Shown here: positions 27,790 to 38,537 of the stretch, piece after piece
Layout: every line of letters begins with the position of its first letter
Position numbering within the stretch: the first letter of the stretch is position 1
Translations under genes and position numbers: made by a program
Source of the DNA: Mycolicibacterium mengxianglii
GTDB lineage: Bacteria > Actinomycetota > Actinomycetes > Mycobacteriales > Mycobacteriaceae
Direction: 5' to 3'
DNA: 64,000 nucleotides
Assembly (NCBI RefSeq): GCF_015710575.1
Contig: NZ_CP065373.1
Location: forward strand, 4,092,001 to 4,156,000
Notes under the pieces: model-generated
What the model saw: the letters and a program-made list of their open reading frames with translations, nothing else
The model's database searches: none
Told to the model about the DNA's origin: nothing

Positions 27790-30149
27790 TCAGCCAGGAC
27801 ATCTTCCCCGTCGAACCGTGGCAGGTGCGCGAAACCACCCTCGACCTCGACCTGCTCGACGAGGCCGAATCGCTGTTCTCCTTGTCCAACGGGCATCTCG
27901 GCTTACGCGGCAACCTCGAAGAGGGTGAACCACACGGGCTGCCCGGGACCTACCTGAACTCCTTCCACGAGATCCGGCCGTTGCCGTACGCCGAAGCAGG
28001 ATTCGGTTATCCAGAGGCCGGCCAGACCATCGTCAACGTCACGAACGGCAAGATCCTCCGATTGCTCGTCGACGACGAGCCGTTCGACGTCCGGTACGGC
28101 GAACTCCTCGCCCACGAACGGGTTCTCGACCTGCGGGCGGGCACCCTGACCCGCGATGCGCACTGGCGCTCCCCCGCAGGCAAACAGGTCAAGCTGCATT
28201 CGACCAGGCTGGTGTCGCTGGTGCACCGGAGCGTCGCCGCGATCGAATACATCGTCGAAGCGGTCGACGAATTCGTCCGTATCACAGTGCAATCCGAACT
28301 CGTCACCAACGAGGACCAACCCACATCGAGCGGCGATCCACGGGTGGCCGCGGCGCTGACCGATCCCCTGGAACCCATCCACCACGAACACAGCAATCAC
28401 GGCGCGCTGCTGGTACACCGGACCCGGGGCAGTTCGTTGATGATGGCCGCGGCGATGGATCACGAAATCGAGGTCCCCGGCCGGGTGGAGACGTCGACTG
28501 TGGCCCACAAGGACCTGGCCCGGACCACCGTGATCTGCGGCCTGCGTCCCGGCCAGAAGCTGCGCATCGTCAAGTATCTGGGGTACGGGTGGTCGAGCCT
28601 GCGGTCCCGCCCGGCACTGCGCGATCAAGCGGCCGGAGCGATCACCAGTGCGCGTTACAGCGGCTGGCAAGGGCTGCTGGACTCCCAACGCGCCTATCTC
28701 GACGAGTTCTGGGATTCCGCCGATGTCGAGGTCGACGGCGACGCGGACTGCCAACAGGCGGTGCGGTTCGGGCTGTTTCACGTCCTGCAGGCCAGCGCCC
28801 GGGCCGAGCGTCGCGCGATTCCCGGTAAAGGACTCACCGGCACCGGCTACGACGGCCACGCCTTCTGGGATACCGAGGGTTTCGTACTACCGGTGCTCAC
28901 CTACACCAACCCCGCCGCGGCCGCCGATGCGCTGCGGTGGCGCGCCTCCATTCTGGATCTGGCCAAAGAGCGTGCCGCACAACTTGATCTCAAGGGCGCG
29001 GCCTATCCGTGGCGCACCATCAGCGGCCAGGAATGTTCTGCCTACTGGCCGGCCGGGACTGCCGCCTGGCACATCAACGCCGATATCGCCATGGCGTTCG
29101 AACGCTATCGTCTGGTCACCGGTGATGATTCGCTGGAACGCGAATGCGGTCTCGCGGTGTTTGTGGAGACCGCCCGGCTGTGGATGTCGCTGGGACATCA
29201 TGACCGGCATGGCATCTGGCACCTCGACGGCGTCACCGGCCCCGACGAATACACCGCTGTGGTGCGCGACAACGTGTTCACCAACCTGATGGCGGCGGGC
29301 AATCTGCGGGCCGCCGCCGCGGCCTGCCTCCGCCATCCCGACGCCGCTCAGGCTCTCGGTGTGACCAATGAGGAGACGGCCTCGTGGCGCGACGCCGCCG
29401 ACGCCGCACACATCCCGTTCGACGCCGAACTCGGTGTGCACCAACAACACGACGGCTTCACCACGCTGCGGGAATGGGATTTCAAGGCCAACACCACCTA
29501 CCCGCTGTTGCTCAATGAGCCCTATGTGCGGCTCTACCCGTCGCAGGTCGTCAAACAGGCCGATCTGGTGCTGGCCATGCAGTGGCAGAGCCACGCGTTC
29601 ACCGAGGAGCAGAAGGCACACAACGTCGACTATTACGAACGCCGCACCACCCGCGACTCGTCGCTGTCGGCATGTACCCAGGCGGTGATGTGCGCTGACG
29701 TCGGGCATCTGGAGCTCGCCCATGACTACACCTATGAAGCGGCGCTGATCGATCTGCGTAATCTGCACAACAACACGCGCGACGGGCTGCACATGGCATC
29801 GCTGGCCGGTGGGTGGACGGCCCTGGTGGTCGGGTTCGGCGGATTGCGCGACGACGAGGGCTGCTTGTCTCTCAATCCGCAACTGCCGGAAGGTATTACG
29901 CGGCTGAAGTTCCGGCTGCGCTGGCACGACTTCCGCCTGACGGTAGACGTCAACCATTCCGACGTCACCTACACCCTGCGTGACGGACCCGACGGTGAAC
30001 TGACCATCCGCCACGCCGGCGACGAACTCAACCTCGACACCCATTCGCCGACCACCGTGCCGACAAAGCGGCGGCAACCGTTGCTACCGCCGCCGCAGCA
30101 GCCGCCCGGACGCGAACCGATGCGTCGCCATCGCAAACGCCAGCCCTGA
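27786..30149 (+). CDS. Glycoside hydrolase family 65 disaccharide phosphorylase (Rv3401-like)
   Basis: The 787-residue protein has the GH65 plan. An N-terminal beta-sandwich ([16 protein letters not shown]) leads into an (alpha/alpha)6 barrel with [14 protein letters not shown] near residue 363. The [18 protein letters not shown] segment near residue 485 holds the family catalytic acid, and the phosphate-binding HMASLAGGW lies near residue 670. Members phosphorolyse maltose, trehalose, kojibiose or nigerose to beta-glucose 1-phosphate, and the exact disaccharide cannot be read here. The upstream mutase overlaps it by 4 bases, making a two-step route into glycolysis. The last 40 residues are basic and Pro-rich and vary in the family. 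Confidence 0.9.
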   Translation: MISQDIFPVEPWQVRETTLDLDLLDEAESLFSLSNGHLGLRGNLEEGEPHGLPGTYLNSFHEIRPLPYAEAGFGYPEAGQTIVNVTNGKILRLLVDDEPFDVRYGELLAHERVLDLRAGTLTRDAHWRSPAGKQVKLHSTRLVSLVHRSVAAIEYIVEAVDEFVRITVQSELVTNEDQPTSSGDPRVAAALTDPLEPIHHEHSNHGALLVHRTRGSSLMMAAAMDHEIEVPGRVETSTVAHKDLARTTVICGLRPGQKLRIVKYLGYGWSSLRSRPALRDQAAGAITSARYSGWQGLLDSQRAYLDEFWDSADVEVDGDADCQQAVRFGLFHVLQASARAERRAIPGKGLTGTGYDGHAFWDTEGFVLPVLTYTNPAAAADALRWRASILDLAKERAAQLDLKGAAYPWRTISGQECSAYWPAGTAAWHINADIAMAFERYRLVTGDDSLERECGLAVFVETARLWMSLGHHDRHGIWHLDGVTGPDEYTAVVRDNVFTNLMAAGNLRAAAAACLRHPDAAQALGVTNEETASWRDAADAAHIPFDAELGVHQQHDGFTTLREWDFKANTTYPLLLNEPYVRLYPSQVVKQADLVLAMQWQSHAFTEEQKAHNVDYYERRTTRDSSLSACTQAVMCADVGHLELAHDYTYEAALIDLRNLHNNTRDGLHMASLAGGWTALVVGFGGLRDDEGCLSLNPQLPEGITRLKFRLRWHDFRLTVDVNHSDVTYTLRDGPDGELTIRHAGDELNLDTHSPTTVPTKRRQPLLPPPQQPPGREPMRRHRKRQP

Positions 30150-30157
30150 GGCCGCGA

Positions 30158-31894
30158 TCAGCCTGCTGAGGTCACCGGTTCAATGGGCAAGTGCCGCAAT
30201 GCCGCCGGAGCACCCGACGGAACAACGGGGTTCTTCGGGACGATCGGCGCCAGTCGTCGGTACGGCGCACCCGGTGCGGGCCGCAGGTCGGCTTCGCCCT
30301 TGTTCGGCCACAGCGAGGCGGCCCGCTCAGCCTGCGCGGTGATCGACAGTGACGGGTTCACCCCGAGGTTGGCCGAGATGGCCGCACCATCCATCACCGA
30401 CAAGGTGGGATAACCGTGCACCCGCTGATACGGGTCGATGACGCCGTGCTGGGTATCCTCGCCGATGGCTGCGCCGCCGAGAAAGTGGGCGGTGAGCGGG
30501 ATGTTGAACAACTCACCCCAGGTACCACCGGCCACGCCGTCGATCTTGGCGGCGATCCGGCGGGTCACTTCGTTGCCCGCGGGGATCCACGTCGGGTTCG
30601 GTAGACCGTGGCCCTGCTTGCTGGTCAACCGCCGCAGCCCCAGCCGGTTCTTTCGGGTGTAGGTGGTGATCGAGTTGTCCAGATGTTGCATCACCAACGC
30701 GATCACGGTGCGCTCACTCCACTGCCTGGTGTTGAGCATCCGCAACATCCTGCGCGGATCTTCGGCCGCCTGCTCCAGCAATTGCCGCCACCGCGGCTTG
30801 TCGGTGCCCAACGGTCCGGTGCCGTCGGTCATCAACGTCTGCAGCAGGCCCATCACATTGGAACCCTTGCCGTAGCGGACCGGCTCGACGTGGGTGTCGG
30901 CGGTCGGGTGGATCGACGAGGTGATCGCCACGCCGTGGGTGAGGTCCAGATCGGGTCGGACCTCCAGAAGCCCGGCGCCGACGATGGATTCGGAGTTGGT
31001 GCGGGTGAGCACGCCGAGTTTGTCCGACAGCCTCGGCAGCCGGCCGGCGTCACGCATCTTGAACAGCAGCTTCTGGGTGCCGTAGGTACCGGCGGCCAGC
31101 ACCACGTGGCTGGCGGTGAAGGTCCGCTGTCCCCGGCGCAGCACCCTGCCGGTCCGTGCCGTCTGGACTTCCCACAGCCCGTCGCCGCGCTGGCCGAAAC
31201 TGGTCACGGTGGTCATCGGATGAACTTGCGCCCCAGCCGATTCAGCTAGACCCAGGTAGTTCTTCAGGAGCGTGTTCTTGGCCCCGAACCGGCAGCCGGT
31301 CATGCAGGATCCGCACTCGATGCACCCGGTGCGTTCCGGGCCGGCGCCGCCGAAGTAGGGGTCGGGCACCCGTTTGCCGGGGGTTTTGGTGCCGTCAGGA
31401 CCGAAGAAGACACCAACCGGGGTGGGCACGAACGTGTCGCCGACACCCATCTCGTCGGCGACCTCTTTCATGACCCGGTCGGCGTCGGTGAACGTCGGGT
31501 TGGTCACCACACCGAGCATCCGTTGCGCCTGCTCGTAGTGCGGCATCAACTCGGCCCGCCAATCGGTGATGTCCTTCCACTGCGGATCGTTGAAGAACGG
31601 CTCCGGTGGGACGTAGAGGGTGTTGGCGTAGTTCAGCGAGCCGCCGCCGACACCGGCGCCGGCGAGGATCATCACGTTGCGCAACAGGTGGATCCGCTGG
31701 ATGCCGAAGCACCCCAGCCGCGGGGCCCACAGGAATTTGCGCAGATTCCACGAGGTCTCGGCAAACTCCTCGTCGGCGAACCGGCGGCCGGCTTCGAGCA
31801 CACCGACCCGGTAACCCTTTTCCGTGAGTCGCAGCGCAGTCACGCTTCCGCCGAACCCAGACCCGATGACCAGAACGTCGTAATCAGGAGCCAT
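30158..31894 (-). CDS. choD: Cholesterol oxidase-like GMC flavoprotein ChoD
   Basis: The 578-residue GMC oxidoreductase starts with the FAD dinucleotide fold VLVIGSGFGGSVTALRL near residue 6. It continues with AGAGVGGGSLNYANTL near residue 78 and an unusual Cys-rich patch CIECGSCMTGCRFGAKNT near residue 191, which resembles a ferredoxin-like cluster motif. Near the end come HFLGGAAIGEDTQHGVIDPY and the GMC closing segment ANLGVNPSLSITAQAER. M. tuberculosis Rv3409c (ChoD) is the matching gene. Its physiological activity on cholesterol is doubtful, since KstD/HsaC-type catabolism uses 3beta-HSD instead. It is convergent with the GH65 gene with an 8-base spacer. Confidence 0.9.
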   Translation of the reverse strand: MAPDYDVLVIGSGFGGSVTALRLTEKGYRVGVLEAGRRFADEEFAETSWNLRKFLWAPRLGCFGIQRIHLLRNVMILAGAGVGGGSLNYANTLYVPPEPFFNDPQWKDITDWRAELMPHYEQAQRMLGVVTNPTFTDADRVMKEVADEMGVGDTFVPTPVGVFFGPDGTKTPGKRVPDPYFGGAGPERTGCIECGSCMTGCRFGAKNTLLKNYLGLAESAGAQVHPMTTVTSFGQRGDGLWEVQTARTGRVLRRGQRTFTASHVVLAAGTYGTQKLLFKMRDAGRLPRLSDKLGVLTRTNSESIVGAGLLEVRPDLDLTHGVAITSSIHPTADTHVEPVRYGKGSNVMGLLQTLMTDGTGPLGTDKPRWRQLLEQAAEDPRRMLRMLNTRQWSERTVIALVMQHLDNSITTYTRKNRLGLRRLTSKQGHGLPNPTWIPAGNEVTRRIAAKIDGVAGGTWGELFNIPLTAHFLGGAAIGEDTQHGVIDPYQRVHGYPTLSVMDGAAISANLGVNPSLSITAQAERAASLWPNKGEADLRPAPGAPYRRLAPIVPKNPVVPSGAPAALRHLPIEPVTSAG

Positions 31895-31928
31895 CCCGAC
31901 AGTATGAACTTACCCGTCGGTAACCAGC

Positions 31929-31947
31929 TAGTAAGGCTACCCTAACA
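31929..31947. promoter_or_regulatory. Possible DtxR/IdeR-like palindrome upstream of choD
   Basis: GTAAGGCTACCCTAAC (31931-31946) is an imperfect palindrome about 35 bases upstream of choD. On the minus strand TTAGGGTAGCCTTAC matches 13 of 19 positions of the TTAGGTTAG-C-CTAACCTAA iron box, strong on one half and weak on the other. This is tentative. Confidence 0.3.
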
Positions 31948-31955
31948 AGAGTGCG

Positions 31956-32266
31956 GCGAGCAGACACAAAGTCGGCCGATCGGGCACCCTGAACCTCGAG
32001 TTTGCGTCTGCTCGGCGCCGTAGGCACGGGTGGTCGCCGAGTACGAGAGCATCGACTGGCATTCCGGCCGCGTCGAAATGCTCAGGGACAGAAAGCGATC
32101 GGCCGAAATCCAGGAGCTCGACTGGCTGGTGATCCCGATTGTCATCAGCGATGTCCGGCACCACCCGGATCTGCTCGCCGCTCGGATCAACCACCACCTG
32201 AACGCCGCGAGCAGTCGCAAACTCGCATAATTCGGGGCGCTAGACCCCGAGTTTCTGTCTGCTCGC
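31956..32266. repeat. Three copies of a short GAGCAGAC-type motif around a gene remnant
   Basis: The motif CGAGTTTNYGTCTGCTCGC occurs at 31997-32014 and 32248-32266 in direct orientation and, with two or three changes, inverted at 31956-31974. The first two copies could form a stem. The direct pair brackets a short remnant of a DUF559-type gene. Otherwise the 393-base choD-guaB3 spacer shows nothing I can name. Confidence 0.6.
32030..32230 (+). pseudogene. C-terminal remnant of a DUF559 (restriction-endonuclease-like) protein
   Basis: The 66 residues from GTG 32030 (AEYESIDWHSGRVEMLRDRK, then EIQELDWLVIPIVISDV) resemble the C-terminal half of mycobacterial DUF559 proteins. There an acidic AEYE-x-x-x-WH segment and a following strand-helix form part of a PD-(D/E)XK-like fold. 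An in-frame stop (TAG at 32021-32023) lies three codons upstream, so the N-terminal domain is missing. Short repeat copies sit on both sides. Assignment is from remembered family pattern, not from alignment. Confidence 0.5.
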
Positions 32267-32287
32267 GGAAAAACAGCGGGAAAAAAA

Positions 32288-33427
32288 TCAGCTGCCGACG
32301 GCCAGGCCGACCTTCTGGAACTCCTTGAGATCGCAGTAGCCGGCCTTCGCCATGGCGCGACGCAAACCGCCCACCAGGTTCAGCGAACCGAACGGGTCAT
32401 CCGACGGCCCGTTGAGCACCTGATCCAGTGACGGCCGCTCCCCCGACTCCACCTGCAGCAGCGCGCCCCGCGGCAAGGACGGGTGCGCGGCCGCGGCGGG
32501 CCAGAACCAACCGTCGCCGAGCGCCTCGGCGGCCAAGGCCAGCGGGGTGCCCAAGACCACGGCGTCGGCGCCGCAGGCGATCGCCTTCGCCAGCTCGCCG
32601 GAAGTGTGGATATCGCCGTCGGCCAGAACATGCACGTAGCGGCCGCCGGTCTCGTCGAGGTACTCACGCCGGGCCGCGGCGGCATCGGCGATCGCGGTGG
32701 CCATCGGCACGCTGATACCGAGCACCTCGTCACTGGTGGTGACGCCCCACGTGGAGCCATAACCGACGATGACGCCGGCGGCACCGGTGCGCATCAGGTG
32801 CAGTGCCGTGCGGTGATCGAGCACCCCACCGGCGACGACGGGCACGTCGAGCTCGGAGATGAAGGTCTTTAGATTGAGCGGCTCACCATCGGAGGCCACC
32901 CGCTCGGCCGAGATGATGCTGCCCTGGATGACCAGCAGATCGACACCTGCGGCGATCAGTGCCGGTGTCAGCGCCTGGGCGTTCTGCGGGCTGACCCGGA
33001 CCGCCGTGGTGACACCCGCGTCCCTGATCCGCCCGACGGCCGCGCCCAACAGCTCAGGATCGAGCGGGGCGGCGTGCAGCTGCTGCAACAGCCGGATCGC
33101 TGCCTTCAAACCGTGCTCGGCCTCAGGCTCCTTGGCCGCGGCCTCGACCACCTGAGCCACCTTGGCTTCGACATCGGCGTGCCTGCCGATCAGTCCTTCG
33201 CCGTTGAGGACACCGAGCCCGCCGAGGCGGCCCAGCTCGATGGCGAACTCCGGCGAGACCAGGGCATCGGTGGCGTGACTGATGACCGGGATCTCGAACC
33301 GGTACGCATCCAGCTGCCACGCCGTGGAGACGTCTTTGCTCGACCTGGTGCGCCGCGACGGAACGATATTGATGTCTTCGAGTTCATAGGTCCGGCGGGC
33401 GGTCCGGCCCATGCCGATCTCGACCAT
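32288..33427 (-). CDS. guaB3: IMP dehydrogenase family protein GuaB3 (no CBS domains)
   Basis: The 379-residue protein is an IMPDH/GMPR-type barrel without CBS domains. It begins MVEIGMGRTARR with IVPSRRTRSSKDV near residue 25 and includes PVISHATDALVSPEFA and VAGGVLDHRTALHLMRTGA. At the active-site loop it reads VGYGSTWGVTTSD where GuaB2 has [10 protein letters not shown], so the catalytic Cys position is Trp. Only GuaB2 is reported active as IMP dehydrogenase in M. tuberculosis, and the GuaB3 role is unresolved. It lies 21 bases downstream of guaB2, so they are very likely cotranscribed. A start at 33436 is also open. Confidence 0.93.
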   Translation of the reverse strand: MVEIGMGRTARRTYELEDINIVPSRRTRSSKDVSTAWQLDAYRFEIPVISHATDALVSPEFAIELGRLGGLGVLNGEGLIGRHADVEAKVAQVVEAAAKEPEAEHGLKAAIRLLQQLHAAPLDPELLGAAVGRIRDAGVTTAVRVSPQNAQALTPALIAAGVDLLVIQGSIISAERVASDGEPLNLKTFISELDVPVVAGGVLDHRTALHLMRTGAAGVIVGYGSTWGVTTSDEVLGISVPMATAIADAAAARREYLDETGGRYVHVLADGDIHTSGELAKAIACGADAVVLGTPLALAAEALGDGWFWPAAAAHPSLPRGALLQVESGERPSLDQVLNGPSDDPFGSLNLVGGLRRAMAKAGYCDLKEFQKVGLAVGS

Positions 33428-33448
33428 GTCACGCATGCGATGAAACCC

Positions 33449-35110
<1,662 letters not shown>

Positions 35111-35227
35111 CTATCGGCTCACCGGACAGATCCGGACGGCGCCGCGGCCCCCGGGTATCGACAATCGCCGCCACGCGGGCGGCCGATCGGCTAGCGCGAT
35201 ACCAGGACGGCTGCGTACTGTAGAGGC

Positions 35228-35632
35228 GTGCGCGACCACCTCCCACCGGGTTTGCCGCCCGACCCCTTCGCTGACGACCCCGCGGATCCTTCGGCGGCCC
35301 TTGACGCGATCGAACCTGGGCAACCGCTGGACCCGCAGGAGCGGACCGCGGTCGAGGCCGACCTCGCCGACCTCGCGGTATACGAAGCGTTGTTGGCGCA
35401 CAAAGGAATTCGCGGGTTGGTGGTGTGCTGTGACGAATGCCAGCAGGACCACTACCACGACTGGGACATGCTTCGGGCAAACCTGCTGCAGTTGCTCATC
35501 GACGGCACCGTCCGTCCGCATGAGCCGGCTTACGATCCCGAACCCGACTCTTACGTCACCTGGGACTACTGCCGCGGCTACGCGGACGCCTCACTGAATG
35601 AGGCCACTTCCGACAGTGACGGATATCGCTGA
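35228..35632 (+). CDS. DUF5319 family conserved actinobacterial protein (Rv3412-like)
   Basis: The 134-residue acidic protein of the DUF5319 family carries the hallmark GLVVCCDECQQDHYHDWDMLRANL near residues 62-85 and a later WDYCRGYADA. The three or four conserved Cys and His residues suggest a metal-binding site, which is an inference. The function is unknown. M. tuberculosis Rv3412 lies at the same place between guaB2 and rsdA. The GTG start follows TACTGT (35216-35221) by 6 bases with no ribosome binding site, so the transcript is probably leaderless. The gene is convergent with rsdA. Confidence 0.9.
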   Translation: MRDHLPPGLPPDPFADDPADPSAALDAIEPGQPLDPQERTAVEADLADLAVYEALLAHKGIRGLVVCCDECQQDHYHDWDMLRANLLQLLIDGTVRPHEPAYDPEPDSYVTWDYCRGYADASLNEATSDSDGYR

Positions 35633-35690
35633 AAGCACACGTTCCCGACGCTGAAATCAGCACGGAACGCCGGCTGGTCGGTAACCCAGG

Positions 35691-36938
35691 TCAGTTCAGG
35701 CCCGGGATGGGCAGCTGAATCAGCGGACCGACGGGCACCGTGGTGGTCGTCGGCGACACCACACTCCGTGGTACTGAACCCGGTGGCACTGAACTCGCTG
35801 GCACCTCTTCTGCGGTGGTCACCGTCTCGGTGTCCGCCTCCACAACTGTCGATCCCGGCGCGACCTGCGCCGGTGCCGACGTGGGCGCCTCGGCTTGCGC
35901 CTGCGTCGTCGTTGTCGTGGTCGTTGTTGTCGTGGTGGGCGGCGTCGTGGTGGGCGTCGTTGTCGTGGTGGGCGGCGACGTCGTGGTTGTGGGTCTGGTC
36001 GTCGTCGGCGAGGTGCTCGGGGACGGCGGGTTCGTCGTGCTGGTCGGGTTCGTGGCCGCCGGGGCCGACGTTTCCGGGGCCGACGTTTCCGGTGCCGACG
36101 TGGGTGCCGGTGCGCCCTCCGAGGGCGAGGTCTGCGGCGCCGACGACGGTGAGGTGTCCTCCGTCGTCGCGGGTGTCGTCGACGGCGAGGTGGTCTCCCC
36201 CGTGGTCGTCTCCGCAGGTGAGCTCGTCGCCTCCGAGACCGAGACCGGGACCGGCAACGTCAACTCCGGGTCACCCGGCGCCGGCGGAGGCAGCGTGGCG
36301 GCAGGGTCGCGACTTTCGACCTTGACGTTGAGCTCGTGCCACTCCTGCACCAATTCCTGTTTGCGGCTCACGTCACCGACGTCGGCGACCGCTGTTGTGA
36401 CGGTCTCCAACTTCTGCTGCGCCTGCTCCCAGTCGCCCTGGTCGATCAGGCGTCGCACCTCGGCCATCTCCGTCTGAGCGGCCAGCGCCACCTGATCGCC
36501 GCGAACCGACTCCGGCTCGCCGAACAGTGCGGTTCGCATGCCGTACAGCGAGTCGCCCGGCCCTGCGCCGGCGACGACAGCACCGAACCCGCCGATGCAC
36601 AGCACTGCCGCCGCCACCGAGCCGACCACCGCGAGGTGACGACGGGTGCCGTTGGACGCGACGGGCCGCTGCGCGCGGCCTCGCTGCACCGCTGCGGCGG
36701 CGTCGTATTCGCTGATCAGGTTGGTCGCCGCCGGCCGTCGTACACCGTCACGCCAGCCTTCGAGCAGCGCCAGCAGTTCGGCTTCGCCGGCATCGGAAGG
36801 CGGAACCCGGTACTGCCCGGCGAGCGCATCGAGCAGCTGGTCGCTGTGGGCGATGGCGTCGAGCGAGTCGTCGCCCGGACCTTGGGAGCCACCGAAGTCA
36901 CGTCGTCCGCGATCAGCACCCCAACCGAAATCAGGCAT
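35691..36938 (-). CDS. rsdA: Anti-sigma-D factor RsdA with extended Thr/Pro-rich exterior
   Basis: The 415-residue single-pass membrane protein has a cytoplasmic N-terminal part with the SigD-binding segment HSDQLLDALAGQYRVP near residue 30 and the EYDAAAAVQRGRAQ region near 77. One hydrophobic helix (LAVVGSVAAAVLCIGGFGAV) lies at about residues 101-124. An exterior helical segment follows (MAEVRRLIDQGDWEQAQQKLE) and then a long low-complexity Thr/Pro/Ser tail with a run of 11 Thr. M. tuberculosis RsdA (Rv3413c) is about 300 residues, so the tail is longer here. ATG 36938 overlaps the sigD stop by 8 bases, giving coupled synthesis of sigma factor and anti-sigma. Confidence 0.93.
   Translation of the reverse strand: MPDFGWGADRGRRDFGGSQGPGDDSLDAIAHSDQLLDALAGQYRVPPSDAGEAELLALLEGWRDGVRRPAATNLISEYDAAAAVQRGRAQRPVASNGTRRHLAVVGSVAAAVLCIGGFGAVVAGAGPGDSLYGMRTALFGEPESVRGDQVALAAQTEMAEVRRLIDQGDWEQAQQKLETVTTAVADVGDVSRKQELVQEWHELNVKVESRDPAATLPPPAPGDPELTLPVPVSVSEATSSPAETTTGETTSPSTTPATTEDTSPSSAPQTSPSEGAPAPTSAPETSAPETSAPAATNPTSTTNPPSPSTSPTTTRPTTTTSPPTTTTTPTTTPPTTTTTTTTTTTQAQAEAPTSAPAQVAPGSTVVEADTETVTTAEEVPASSVPPGSVPRSVVSPTTTTVPVGPLIQLPIPGLN
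35900..36110 (-). repeat. Low-complexity GTC/GTT/GTG tract encoding the Thr/Pro-rich RsdA tail
   Basis: The plus strand here is dominated by GTCGTN and GTGGTN triplets, and on the minus strand they encode Thr and Pro codons. Two tandem copies of PETSA plus Thr runs give the translated tail. Such tracts change length by slippage, so length may vary between strains. Confidence 0.75.
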
Positions 36939-37509
36939 AGTCGTACCCCGTCGCCCCGATCTCAGACTTGAGTCGCGCCAACGCCCGATGCTGGGCCACC
37001 CGCACCGCACCGGCGGTACTGCCCACGGCTTCGGCCGTCTCTTCGGCGGACATCCCGACCACCACCCGCAGGATCAGGATCTCGCGTTGCTTCTCGGGGA
37101 GCACCTTCAGCAGCGCCTCCATCCGCGCCGCCGAGTCGGCGTTCATCGCCAGCTGTTCGGGGCCCGCCTCGACGCTCAGTCGTTCGGGCACGACATCGGT
37201 GGGGTCAGCTTTGTTCCGGCCGGCCGCACGATGTGCGTCAGCTACCTTGTGCGCTGCGATGCCATACACGAAAGCCAGGAACGGTCGTCCCTGATCCTGG
37301 TACCGCGGCAGCGCCATCATGGCGGCCAAGCACACCTCCTGAGCCACGTCATCAGCTGAAAGACCACTGCGCTCCGCAGTTCCAATGCGAGCCCGCACGT
37401 AACGGATCACAATGGGACGGATCGTCTCCAGCACTTCCCGGAGCGCATTTCGATCGCCAGCCACCGCATCAGCAACGACGACGTCGAGACGTTCTCCTGG
37501 AATGGTCAT
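36931..37509 (-). CDS. sigD: RNA polymerase ECF sigma factor SigD
   Basis: The 192-residue ECF sigma factor begins MTIPGERLDVV. Region 2 includes ADDVAQEVCLAAMMALPRYQ near residue 56 and FLAFVYGIAAHKVADAHRAAG near residue 78. Region 4 is LPEKQREILILRVVVGMSAEETAEAVGST near residue 137, with helix-turn-helix AVRVAQHRALARLK. SigD in M. tuberculosis (Rv3414c) controls ribosomal, resuscitation (rpfC) and lipid genes and is held by RsdA. The ATG at 37509 is chosen over a TTG at 37527. The last 8 bases overlap the rsdA start. Confidence 0.95.
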   Translation of the reverse strand: MTIPGERLDVVVADAVAGDRNALREVLETIRPIVIRYVRARIGTAERSGLSADDVAQEVCLAAMMALPRYQDQGRPFLAFVYGIAAHKVADAHRAAGRNKADPTDVVPERLSVEAGPEQLAMNADSAARMEALLKVLPEKQREILILRVVVGMSAEETAEAVGSTAGAVRVAQHRALARLKSEIGATGYDYA

Positions 37510-37649
37510 CGACGGCGGTATCTCCAACGTTACGAACCGGTGGTCTCCCGGCTGATTGGCTCAGCTAAACAATAGCGACCGCCAGCCCGTTGAGGCCCTC
37601 GGCAGCCGCGCGGCCCCCCGGCGCGTCGCCGGACTCCCGCATGTGGTTT

Positions 37650-38492
37650 TCAGCGGGCAAAGGCCCCGCCACGGTGCTTTATCAGGTCAGCGGCCTCATC
37701 CCGTGCCGCCGCGATCTCCTCCGCGGTGCGCCCGGCGCTGCCGATCCCGGACAGCAGGCTGGCCACCGCCCACCGCAACGGCACCAAACCCGACCGCTCG
37801 GCGGCCATCAGTGCGGGGTCGGCCACAGCCCGCGCCTCGTTGAGTTGGCCGGCACTGCACAGCGCCGCTGCGAGCACCACCTCGCTCTTGATCTGGTGCC
37901 GCACCGAACTGACGGCGGCGGCGAGGTCTATCGCACGGCGGGCGTGCCGGACGGCCCCCACACCGTCGCCGGACATCATCGCCAGTTCGGCGCTGACCCA
38001 TTCCAGTCGCACCTCCTGACGCGTCGGGCCCCCACAGACCTGGCGAGCACCCGCCAACAGCGCCGCCGACGTGGTGAACCGACCGACCCCGAGCGCGTCG
38101 GCGGCCAGGCCGACGAGGGCGTCGCCGCGGGCCTGCACATCAGCGCCGGCCAGCCGTAGCGCAATCCCGTCCCAGCGACGTGCCACGTCATGCCAGCCGA
38201 GCTGACGCATCAGGGAGCCGGCGGTACTGTGCGCCAGCGACCCCAGCGACCCCAGCGCCTGCGGCCCCGGCTCAGACGGCTCCGACGCGCACTCGGGCCG
38301 GAACTGCCTGCGTAAGGCAGCCAGGTCGGCGTGCGCACTGGCGTAGTGGCCCTGTCCTCCTGCGGCCACGGCCCGCAGCCAGAGTTCGTGCGGCGTGCTG
38401 GCGGCCGGCAGCGGCCATTGCGGTACTCCCGCCCCGAAGGCGGCCGCCTGCAGCACAGGCCGGGCCAGGGTGCTGCCGAATTGCGAGGTCAC
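37650..38492 (-). CDS. Conserved helical-repeat protein of unknown function (Rv3415c-like)
   Basis: The 280-residue Ala-rich protein contains repeated helix pairs such as ELWLRAVAAGGQGHYASAHADLAALRR and VRHARRAIDLAAAVS, which look like TPR-type repeats. No catalytic motif, signal peptide or membrane segment is seen. M. tuberculosis Rv3415c has the same position, upstream of sigD on the same strand. It lies 140 bases before sigD, so cotranscription is possible but not shown. The GTG at 38492 (MTSQFGSTLARP) fits the family length of about 275, and an ATG at 38537 would add 15 residues. The role is unknown; its stable linkage to sigD suggests a regulatory or adaptor protein. Confidence 0.82.
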   Translation of the reverse strand: MTSQFGSTLARPVLQAAAFGAGVPQWPLPAASTPHELWLRAVAAGGQGHYASAHADLAALRRQFRPECASEPSEPGPQALGSLGSLAHSTAGSLMRQLGWHDVARRWDGIALRLAGADVQARGDALVGLAADALGVGRFTTSAALLAGARQVCGGPTRQEVRLEWVSAELAMMSGDGVGAVRHARRAIDLAAAVSSVRHQIKSEVVLAAALCSAGQLNEARAVADPALMAAERSGLVPLRWAVASLLSGIGSAGRTAEEIAAARDEAADLIKHRGGAFAR

Positions 38493-38537
38493 CGGCGGCA
38501 GGTTATCAATCTCGGGGGTCAACGATCCCCAGCGCAT

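Noticed and set aside
37509..37533. GTAACG motif just upstream of sigD as a possible SigD-dependent promoter
   Set aside because: With normal spacing the -10 region would fall on the chosen start codon, so it does not work as a promoter for this start.
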